From: Planctomycetaceae bacterium | Lineage (GTDB): Bacteria > Planctomycetota > Planctomycetia > Pirellulales > Pirellulaceae | Length of the DNA stretch: 15,413 nucleotides | Assembly: GCA_007124535.1 (NCBI GenBank) | Contig: SLEY01000695.1 | Span: 1 to 15,413 of the forward strand | Direction: 5' to 3' | Part shown: in pieces, positions 6,736 through 12,862 of the stretch | Position numbering within the stretch: position 1 is the first letter of the stretch | Layout of the letters: every line of letters begins with the position of its first letter | The notes under the pieces: generated by a model | Seen by the model: only the letters and a program-made list of their open reading frames with translations | What the model was told of the DNA's origin: nothing | Database searches by the model: none | Made by a program: the position numbers and the translations under genes

Positions 6736-7791
6736 ATGAGTCGTACGCACTTTCGGGGCGGGCTCGGTTTCTCGTCCCATAAAACGGGTTTTGCGGTCCT
6801 GCTGCTGATTCTGTCACTGATGGTTTCAGCCGTTCCTCCGTCGGTCGCCGCGTCCGAACGGGCGGAAATCGATTTGGAACGCGTTTTCTCCGGTGAACGC
6901 GATCCCCGATCGCTGGCCGAATTACAGGCCATGGAACGTCATCAGCGGGAATTGGCAGAGCAAGCGGTGGCCTGCACCGTGGGCATCATTGTCGGTTCGG
7001 CCCACGGCAGTGGCGTGATCATCAGCCCGGACGGATACGTTTTGACGGCGGCCCACGTTGGTGGGGTCCCGAATCGATCGGCCCGCGTGATTTTGCCCGA
7101 TGGGCGGCAGGTTCGCGCGAAGACCCTGGGGGCCTATCGTACATTGGACGCCGGCCTGATGAAAATCGAGGATCCAGGCCCTTGGCCCTATGCCGAAATG
7201 GCTTCGCCCGAGGATCCGATCCAGGTCGGTCAATGGGGGCTCGTCACGGGCCATCCAGGCGGTTTTCAGGATGGGCGTGCCCCCGTGGTACGCCTCGGCC
7301 GCATCCTGCTGACCGACCGATTCGCCATCACGACCGACTGTACGTTGGTGGGAGGCGATTCCGGGGGCCCCCTGTTCGATATGGAAGGTCGCGTGATCGG
7401 GATCAACAGCCGCATCGGACGGTTGCTGACCGCAAACATGCACGTTCCGATCAACGCCTACCAGGAAAGTTGGGATCGTCTGGTCAAGAGCGAGGAGTGG
7501 GGGCATTTCCCGGGTACGGGCCCATTCATCGGGGTTCGCGGCGAGACCGACGCCGCGGACGCCCGCCTGGCCGAAGTCTATCCGGGGACGCCGGCCGCCG
7601 AGGCCGGTTTACAGGCGGGGGATGTGATCCTCAAGTTCGGCGAGAAGGCCGTGACCGACTTTTCTTCCCTACAACTGCTGGTGAACGACAGCCAACCGGG
7701 TGATCAAGTGCAGATCGAACTGCGGCGGGGCGACAGCCAGCTCACCCTGGAACTGGTGGTGGGCCAGCAGAGGTCGCCCAGCCGGTTTTAA
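6736..7791 (+). CDS. Exported trypsin-like serine protease with C-terminal PDZ domain (HtrA-like)
   Basis: The 351-residue protein has a signal peptide: basic residues, a hydrophobic core at about 19-32, and probable cleavage near 38-40 (SVAAS). A trypsin-fold domain runs from about 75 to 245 with a complete catalytic triad: H107 (LTAAHVG), D138 (TLDAGLM) and S209 in VGGDSGGPLF. A PDZ domain follows at about 264-345 (FIGVRG, GTPAAEAGLQAGDVILKF). This is the standard HtrA order, although GDSGGP is the trypsin form of the Ser motif, where HtrA usually has GNSGGP. It probably degrades or edits misfolded proteins outside the cytoplasmic membrane. The gene precedes an altered relative by 84 bases with no convincing promoter between, so the two are probably co-transcribed. 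Both signal peptides end in AASER. The Shine-Dalgarno is weak. Confidence 0.92.
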   Translation: MSRTHFRGGLGFSSHKTGFAVLLLILSLMVSAVPPSVAASERAEIDLERVFSGERDPRSLAELQAMERHQRELAEQAVACTVGIIVGSAHGSGVIISPDGYVLTAAHVGGVPNRSARVILPDGRQVRAKTLGAYRTLDAGLMKIEDPGPWPYAEMASPEDPIQVGQWGLVTGHPGGFQDGRAPVVRLGRILLTDRFAITTDCTLVGGDSGGPLFDMEGRVIGINSRIGRLLTANMHVPINAYQESWDRLVKSEEWGHFPGTGPFIGVRGETDAADARLAEVYPGTPAAEAGLQAGDVILKFGEKAVTDFSSLQLLVNDSQPGDQVQIELRRGDSQLTLELVVGQQRSPSRF

Positions 7792-7862
7792 CGGCGGTTC
7801 GAACCCCGGGTCGCGTTGTCAGGGAAGGCGTTCCTCGTTCGTTGATCAAAATATTTGGAGCC

Positions 7863-7867
7863 AGGAG
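7863..7867 (+). promoter_or_regulatory. Ribosome binding site that sets the start at 7876
   Basis: AGGAG, followed by AAG, lies eight bases before the ATG at 7876. It favours this ATG over an in-frame TTG at 7855, which lies upstream of the site. Confidence 0.75.
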
Positions 7868-7875
7868 AAGAGCCG

Positions 7876-8916
7876 ATGCTACCGTTTCGCGTGGACCACC
7901 ATTTTCGGGGGTTGATTTGGGGCGCGATTTCTTTGCTGCTGATCCCTTGCGTCACCACGCTGGCCGCCAGCGAACGGAATACCTCGCTGGTCAAGCGGGC
8001 GTTCCGGGATGCGACGCGTGAGGCCTCGCGCAGCACCGTGCATGTGATGGTGGATGGTCGGCGGGTCGCGTTGGGCGCGATCGTATCGGCCGAAGGGCAT
8101 GTGCTGACGAAGGCCAGCGAGTTGGATGAGCCGCTACGTTGCCAATTATTCGAAGGCGAGATTGTCGATGCCACCCTGATCGGCGTAGACGAGCAATGGG
8201 ATGTGGCACTGCTCCAGTTGGATGTGGACCGGACGTTGTCAACGGTCAAGTGGCGGCAAGGCGAACCGCCGCCGGTGGGCAGTTGGTTGGCCACGCCCGG
8301 TCTGCAGAGCGTACCGATTTCGATTGGCGTGGTCAGTGTTGCGGAGCGGGAAATCGAGCGTCGCCGACCGGCTTTGGGCGTCGTATTGGAGGACAGTTCG
8401 CAAGGTCCGCGGATCCATCGCGTGTTGGACAACAGTGCGGCCGCCGGCGCCGGCCTCCGCACGGACGACGTCGTGACGCACTTGGACGGCCAGGCGATGT
8501 CGGATCGGGACGAATTGATCGAAACGATTCGCGAACGCCGACCTGGTGATCGGGTTCGGCTGGATGTGCTTCGTGGAGATGAGACATTGGAGGTCGAAGT
8601 GGTGTTGGGCGAGTGGGCGCAAATGGTGCATGGGGACCGGGCCAATTTCCATGCCAATTTAGGGGGGAGACTGAGCGACCGCCGTTCGGGTTTTCCCGTC
8701 GCCTTGCAGCACGACACGGTCCTGCGTCCCAACCAATGCGGCGGGCCTTTGGTCGGCTTGGACGGTTACGCGGTCGGGCTGAACATTGCGCGGGCCAGTC
8801 GGATCGGCAGCTACGCCATCCCGGCATCGGCGATTCCAGGGATTCTGGAGGGGTTGCTGGCCGCGGCCGAGGGAGCGAACGGTGCAGAGGAAGTCGTTCT
8901 GACAAACGGCGCTTGA
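7876..8916 (+). CDS. Exported trypsin-fold pseudoprotease with PDZ nested inside the protease domain
   Basis: The 346-residue protein has a signal peptide (hydrophobic core about 13-27, cleavage near LAAS at 30-33). The first half of a trypsin fold spans about 45-160. It ends in SWLATPG and SIGVVSVAERE, which correspond to the strands before the L3 loop of HtrA proteases. The catalytic His position is Ser (LTKASEL, S81); the Asp is kept (WDVALLQLD, D109). A complete PDZ domain occupies about 167-246 (LGVVLED, NSAAAGAGLRTDDVVTHLDG, RRPGDRVRLDVLRGDE). The protease fold then resumes at about 272 with FPVALQHDTVLRPNQCGGPLVGLDG, in which Cys288 stands at the Ser position. Without the His the normal charge relay is absent, so it is probably a non-peptidase scaffold, sensor or regulator; a Cys-based activity cannot be excluded. 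It follows an intact HtrA-like protease and converges on an M32 peptidase gene. I recall similar planctomycetal proteins, unverified. Confidence 0.88.
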   Translation: MLPFRVDHHFRGLIWGAISLLLIPCVTTLAASERNTSLVKRAFRDATREASRSTVHVMVDGRRVALGAIVSAEGHVLTKASELDEPLRCQLFEGEIVDATLIGVDEQWDVALLQLDVDRTLSTVKWRQGEPPPVGSWLATPGLQSVPISIGVVSVAEREIERRRPALGVVLEDSSQGPRIHRVLDNSAAAGAGLRTDDVVTHLDGQAMSDRDELIETIRERRPGDRVRLDVLRGDETLEVEVVLGEWAQMVHGDRANFHANLGGRLSDRRSGFPVALQHDTVLRPNQCGGPLVGLDGYAVGLNIARASRIGSYAIPASAIPGILEGLLAAAEGANGAEEVVLTNGA

Positions 8917-8917
8917 T

Positions 8918-10438
8918 TCAAGCGAGCCCGTACAACGGCAGCAACTTGTTTCGCAGGCCCTCGATCATCGGTTCGGCCGACAGGGGTTGCCCGGTCACCT
9001 GTTGCACCAGTTCCACCGCGCGGTAGCATCGTCCCCTTTGATGGATGTTGCGGTTCAGCCACTGTTTCAAGGGTGCGAAATCACCCCGCTTCAGCTGATC
9101 CGGCAGGTCGCCCAGTTCCTTTTCCGCTTGGCGAAAGAACTGAGCCGCATACACGTTGCCCAGCGAATAGGTAGGAAAATAGCCCACCAATCCGGCGCTC
9201 CAGTGGATATCCTGCAGGACCCCATCCACGTCACTGGGAGGCTCGATCCCCAGGTACTGCCGATAGCGATCGTTCCATGCCTGCGGCAGATCGGCCACGG
9301 CCAGTTCGCCCGACAGTACGGCCCGTTCCAGCTGGAACCGAATGATGATATGCAGGTTGTAGGTGGCCTCATCCGCCTCGACGCGGATCAGCGAGGGGCG
9401 GACGGCGTTCACGGCGAACCAGAAGCTCTCCCAGCGTTCTCCGGCCAAGGCTGCCGGAAAATGCTGTTGGGCGATTGGAAAAAAGTGCTGCCAGAATTCC
9501 GCGCTCCGCCCCACCAGATTCTCCCAGAGACGCGACTGGGATTCATGGATGCCCAACGAGATATACGTACCGGGCGGTAGACCGAACTGCTCGGTCCGCA
9601 GCCCCTGATCGTACATCCCGTGGCCCGCCTCGTGCAGGGTCCCGAAGAAAGCCGAAGAGAAATGCTGCTCGTCGTAGCGGGTCGTAATCCGGCAATCATC
9701 GGGTCCCAGCGACGAGCAGAAGGGATGGTGGGTGATGTCCAGTCGGCCGCGGGAAAAATCGAAACCAATCGCGGCCGCCGCCTCGTCGCCAAAGGCCTGT
9801 TGCGCGGCCCGCGGGTAATGCCGCGTGAGCAAATCGCACGGGGCCTGCCGGTTGCACTCGGCGATCTCCGCAACCAGCGGGGCCAATCCGGATCGCAAGC
9901 CGTCCAGCGTCTGGGCCACGGTGGCCGTTTCAGCACCCGGTTCAAAGTCGTCCAACAGCGCATCGTAGGGTTCGCTCGGATAGCCCCACATTTCCGCTTG
10001 CTCGCGTTTCAGGGAAAAAATCCGCTCCAGAAACGGCTGGAAACCCGCGAAATCGTTCTTCTGCCGCGCCTCGGTCCAACACTGCTGACCTAAAACCGTG
10101 GCCCGAGTCAATTCCTCGACAAACGAGGACGGCAATTTCACCAGCCGCCGATATTCGCGATCCAGCTCACGGATCGTCGCCCCCGTGTCGCTGTGCAGGT
10201 CGGCAGCCAGAGGCGACTCGCGCAATTCATCCAGCCACTCCCCGATCTGAGGAGCGGTGCGGCGACGATGGATCCAACCGGACAGGTAGGTGATCTGCTC
10301 CGCCCGGTAAGCACCCGCAGCCGGTGGCAGGTACGTCCGTTCGTCCCACCCCAATAGGCTCTCGATCGATTCCAACAGCGCGGTTTCCCGTGCATCCGCG
10401 CACAATTGCGCCAGCGTCTCGTGATGACGATCCTGCAT
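8918..10438 (-). CDS. M32 family metallocarboxypeptidase
   Basis: The 506-residue protein is about the usual length for thermostable carboxypeptidase 1 (family M32), a metal-dependent enzyme that removes C-terminal amino acids from peptides. The metal-binding HEAGH motif is at 269-273 (H269, E270, H273). The third ligand is E299 in GIHESQSRLWENLVG, a family signature. Other family blocks are LGWDERTYLPP near the N-terminus and DVHHP-like DITHHPFCSS. There is no signal peptide, so it is cytoplasmic and probably finishes peptides released by proteases such as ClpCP. The ATG at 10438 has AAAGG seven bases upstream. The gene lies 25 bases after the small lipoprotein gene, forming a probable two-gene operon. 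Its stop is one base from the stop of the convergent pseudoprotease gene. Confidence 0.95.
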   Translation of the reverse strand: MQDRHHETLAQLCADARETALLESIESLLGWDERTYLPPAAGAYRAEQITYLSGWIHRRRTAPQIGEWLDELRESPLAADLHSDTGATIRELDREYRRLVKLPSSFVEELTRATVLGQQCWTEARQKNDFAGFQPFLERIFSLKREQAEMWGYPSEPYDALLDDFEPGAETATVAQTLDGLRSGLAPLVAEIAECNRQAPCDLLTRHYPRAAQQAFGDEAAAAIGFDFSRGRLDITHHPFCSSLGPDDCRITTRYDEQHFSSAFFGTLHEAGHGMYDQGLRTEQFGLPPGTYISLGIHESQSRLWENLVGRSAEFWQHFFPIAQQHFPAALAGERWESFWFAVNAVRPSLIRVEADEATYNLHIIIRFQLERAVLSGELAVADLPQAWNDRYRQYLGIEPPSDVDGVLQDIHWSAGLVGYFPTYSLGNVYAAQFFRQAEKELGDLPDQLKRGDFAPLKQWLNRNIHQRGRCYRAVELVQQVTGQPLSAEPMIEGLRNKLLPLYGLA

Positions 10439-10463
10439 TTTTCTGCCTTTAATTTTCTGAAGA

Positions 10464-10661
10464 TCAGCGAATTCCCAGACTTCGCTCGATTTCCCGAGCC
10501 TGCGGATCCAAGCCCAACTGGCGACCCTCCTCGGTGGGGCTTCTCATGAACGACAGCGACCCCGTTTCCTGAGCAGGCGCCTCGCGCATGGCCGGTTCCC
10601 AACTAGCACAACCGGGAAGCAACCAGACCAAACTGGCCAGCAGGCAGAATGCCGTCCGCAT
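10464..10661 (-). CDS. Small lipoprotein, unknown function
   Basis: The 65-residue product starts at the ATG at 10661. Its signal peptide ends in a lipobox, LLPGC, with the acylated Cys at about residue 18. The residue after the Cys is Ala, so there is no Asp retention signal by the E. coli rule. The mature part is about 48 residues, Glu- and Pro-rich, ending in SPTEEGRQLGLDPQAREIERSLGIR. I recall similar short planctomycetal lipoproteins with a RSPTE...GLD...REIE..LG tail, unverified. The frame stays open upstream to 10811, but that extension shows no signal sequence. AAAGGG directly touches the ATG, so initiation is not optimal. It shares an operon with the M32 peptidase gene and would be a substrate of the Lnt encoded in this window. 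Confidence 0.75.
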   Translation of the reverse strand: MRTAFCLLASLVWLLPGCASWEPAMREAPAQETGSLSFMRSPTEEGRQLGLDPQAREIERSLGIR

Positions 10662-10820
10662 CCCTTTGGGCCCGAGCCGGCATTTCTGGGGGCCAACCGC
10701 TGGAAAATCCGTTGTATCTACCACAGCTCCCAACCCTCCACCGCGCGGCGCCCCGGAAAAATCTCCCCGCTCGGGCGCCCTGCCCGGAGCGAGTTCCGAC
10801 CACACCGTCACCGTGCCTTT

Positions 10821-10848
10821 CGTATACGTGAACGCCCCCGTTTGTCAA
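10821..10848 (-). promoter_or_regulatory. Sigma-70-like promoter for the lipoprotein-M32 operon
   Basis: On the minus strand TTGACA (10848-10843) and TATACG (10826-10821) are 16 bases apart. They match 6 of 6 and 4 of 6 consensus positions. Transcription would start near 10814, leaving a leader of about 150 bases before the lipoprotein ATG. Consensus prediction only. Confidence 0.5.
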
Positions 10849-10925
10849 GCTCAATTGCCCGTTTTACCTAGCCGGTTCAGCGGTCACTTTGCCGACCGGG
10901 CTCACCGGCAGCCCAGAGCCTGCCG

Positions 10926-11180
10926 ATGAAAAAAACAAATCATCAGGATGGACCCGTTTCCTACCCGCCGACATCTTCGCCGGCGCCTGCCCTCAGCCCG
11001 CCATGCTCGCCCATGTCCGACAAGCATCCGCCCTATAGCCTCTTGGACGAACTGGACCAACGTCAGAATGAGGTATTGCAGCAACTGGAGGCCCTGGACC
11101 AACGCGTGGAAACCCTCCTGCGCGAATGCCTGAACCGACGGCAGCCGACGCAGGAGATGGCGGCTTCGCCCTCATCGTAA
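10926..11180 (+). CDS. Small soluble helical protein, unknown
   Basis: The frame encodes 84 residues from the ATG at 10926. A second ATG at 11013 (MSDKHPPYS) would give a 55-residue protein. The first 30 residues are Pro- and Ser-rich and may not be translated; neither start has a strong Shine-Dalgarno (AGAG at 10915-10918 for the first). The core YSLLDELDQRQNEVLQQLEA continues with a further helical heptad-like stretch through LLRECLN, a short acidic coiled coil. I recall similar short planctomycetal proteins with a LDELD.RQ.EVL..L motif, unverified. There is no signal peptide or membrane segment. It is convergent with thiE, with 81 bases between the stops. Confidence 0.6.
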   Translation: MKKTNHQDGPVSYPPTSSPAPALSPPCSPMSDKHPPYSLLDELDQRQNEVLQQLEALDQRVETLLRECLNRRQPTQEMAASPSS

Positions 11181-11261
11181 GCCGGATCCGGTCCACCATT
11201 TGCGAAGCCATTGCGCTCGCATTCGTGGCGGCCGTGTCGCGATTCGGGCTCGTTGCTCTCG

Positions 11262-11993
11262 TTATCCCCTCATTTCCCCTCCGTCGCTTGGGCATTCCTG
11301 CCCGCCGGACGTTTTCCAATCCGACAGGGTCGCCGCCGACAGACGAGTGATCAAGGAACGAGCCGCTGCGGCCGGATCAGGGGATCGAATCACGGCCGAG
11401 CTGACGGCAATCCGCGTCCAACCGATCGCCAGCAGCTGCCCGAGATTTTCGGCGTCAATTCCCCCGATGGCGAACGCGGGCCGTTGGATTTCGGCCAACC
11501 CCTCTTTCAGGAAGGCGAGGCCCGGGAACTGTTCAAACGACTTGGTTTGCGAACGGAACGTCGGGCCGCAGCCCAAGTAATCCGCGCCGTCCTGCACGGC
11601 CTGACGTGCCTGTTCGATCGAATGGGTCGAGACCCCTACCAGCCGATTCGGTCCGATGACGGCCCGTGCGTCCGCAACGGTCAGCTCATCTTGCCCCACA
11701 TGAACCCCATCGGCATCCGCCAACACGGTGACATCCGGACGGTCATTGATAATGCTTTGCGTCGGCGTGCCGCGCGTCAATTCGCACATCAGGCGGGCAC
11801 GTTCGACCAACTGCCGATCGGTCAGGCGTTTGTCACGCAGCTGCAGCACGTGGACGCCGGCGGCGACCAATTGTTTGGTCAGCGAGCGGAATTGCTGCAG
11901 CGTCTCTTGGCCGTCCAGCAGCACGTACACTTGGGCCGGGCGTTGAAGATTTCGCAATCGGGTTTCGAACGCCGATTTTTCCGGTGGGTTCAT
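11262..11993 (-). CDS. thiE: Thiamine-phosphate synthase
   Basis: ThiE joins hydroxymethylpyrimidine diphosphate and thiazole phosphate to form thiamine phosphate in the cytoplasm. From the ATG at 11993 the protein is 243 residues, somewhat longer than the usual 210-220 because of extra residues at both ends. Family motifs in order are QLRDK (51-55), IINDRPDV (81-88), ADGVHVGQDEL (94-104), GVSTHS (120-125), DYLGCGPTFRSQTK (138-151) and AFAIGGI. The nearby in-frame ATG at 12014 would add seven residues; neither start has a well-placed Shine-Dalgarno (AGGA is 12 bases before 11993). The frame stays open far upstream but without ThiE similarity. No other thiamine gene lies here, and I see no TPP riboswitch upstream. 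Confidence 0.93.
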   Translation of the reverse strand: MNPPEKSAFETRLRNLQRPAQVYVLLDGQETLQQFRSLTKQLVAAGVHVLQLRDKRLTDRQLVERARLMCELTRGTPTQSIINDRPDVTVLADADGVHVGQDELTVADARAVIGPNRLVGVSTHSIEQARQAVQDGADYLGCGPTFRSQTKSFEQFPGLAFLKEGLAEIQRPAFAIGGIDAENLGQLLAIGWTRIAVSSAVIRSPDPAAAARSLITRLSAATLSDWKTSGGQECPSDGGEMRG

Positions 11994-12173
11994 TTTCTTG
12001 GCAATTCCTGGCATGCGATTTGCGGTGTGATGAGGAAACGGATGACCACTCTGCCAGGATTGTCCGCGGTTGACAAGGTGGCGTCGTCGGATGGGGGGAT
12101 TCCGAGTTTGGCATGGGCTTGGCGCCGCATGCGCGTGGGGACGGCCATAAATGGTCGGGAGCGCGAGGTTGCC

Positions 12174-12202
12174 TTGCTCCCGCCCGGACCTCTCGGTAGA
12201 AT
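12174..12202 (+). promoter_or_regulatory. Candidate sigma-70 promoter for the membrane/TPR-clpC unit
   Basis: TTGCTC (12174-12179) and TAGAAT (12197-12202) are 17 bases apart, matching 3 of 6 and 5 of 6 positions. The leader to the ATG at 12266 would be about 55 bases. It shares CGGTAGAAT with the promoter candidate at 308-336. I see no CIRCE-type inverted repeat around it. Confidence 0.4.
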
Positions 12203-12265
12203 TTCGGGGAGTGAGGCGGACATGGGGTCCGCCGCTGGGGGTAAGGATACCGAAGGACAGGTAAG

Positions 12266-12814
12266 ATGCAGGCCTCATCGCTGCTTGTTTGCCTCTGGCC
12301 CGGTTTGCCGCGTTTGTGGTGGCGGGGCGATTGGCGAGCGTTGTTGGTAGCCGTTTTTTTTGCGGTTGCCGTCAACTTCAGCTTGCTGACCAGCTTCGTC
12401 TGGCCGGAGATGCTGCCGTTTCGCTGGCAGTTGCTCGTTTGGACGACGGTGTCGGGCCTGTGGGGAATTTCGTTTTTTTGGGGTACTCGCCAGCTAGCTG
12501 CATTGGTGGTCCCCCGAGATGGAACAGCACAACAGGACTTGTTTGTTCAAGCCCAGTCGGAATACTTAAGAGGTCATTGGTTGGAAGCGGAATCGCTGCT
12601 GCGGCAATTGATGCAACGCAACGACCGCGATGTGGACAGTCCGCTTTTACTGGCGACCTTGTATCGACGGACGGGCAGGGTCGAGGCATGTGCCGAACAA
12701 TTGGCCATGCTGGAAAGCATGGACGGAGCGGAAAAGTGGTCGATGGAGATCGGCCGCGAACGACAATTGCTGAAATCGGGTAGCGAGCAGCAAGTGGAAG
12801 CACGGGCAGAATAG
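12266..12814 (+). CDS. Membrane protein with C-terminal TPR-like helices, upstream of clpC
   Basis: The 182-residue protein starts at an ATG with AAGGA (12253-12257) eight bases upstream. Two hydrophobic segments, about residues 25-46 and 52-82 (rich in Trp and Phe), form a membrane hairpin. A soluble helical part follows from about 88 to 165. It contains AQSEYLRGHWLEAESLLRQL and the later LLLATLYRRTGRVEACAEQL, whose spacing fits one to two tetratricopeptide repeats. Such repeats usually bind other proteins. The stop is 48 bases before clpC on the same strand, so the two are probably co-transcribed. I cannot assign a function; a membrane adaptor for ClpC is one possibility, purely from context. 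Confidence 0.82.
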   Translation: MQASSLLVCLWPGLPRLWWRGDWRALLVAVFFAVAVNFSLLTSFVWPEMLPFRWQLLVWTTVSGLWGISFFWGTRQLAALVVPRDGTAQQDLFVQAQSEYLRGHWLEAESLLRQLMQRNDRDVDSPLLLATLYRRTGRVEACAEQLAMLESMDGAEKWSMEIGRERQLLKSGSEQQVEARAE

Positions 12815-12862
12815 TCGGCGCCGAACAGGGATCAGCCAACGGCACGATCGCGAGAGGGGATT

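Noticed and set aside
10588..10929. 113-codon plus-strand frame opposite the small lipoprotein
   Set aside because: The opposite strand has a lipobox signal peptide and a promoter in the right place, while this frame has no features and is Pro/Arg-rich shadow sequence.
12145..12154. CCATAAATGG palindrome
   Set aside because: It resembles a eukaryotic CArG box, has short arms and sits among GC-rich sequence with no matching second copy; probably chance.
11994..12265. TPP riboswitch upstream of thiE
   Set aside because: I looked on the minus strand for the conserved CTGAGA and downstream THI-box sequence and did not find them.
11211..12350. 379-codon plus-strand frame over thiE and the following intergenic region
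   Set aside because: Its central part is antisense to clear ThiE motifs, and its end overlaps the membrane/TPR-like gene in another frame.
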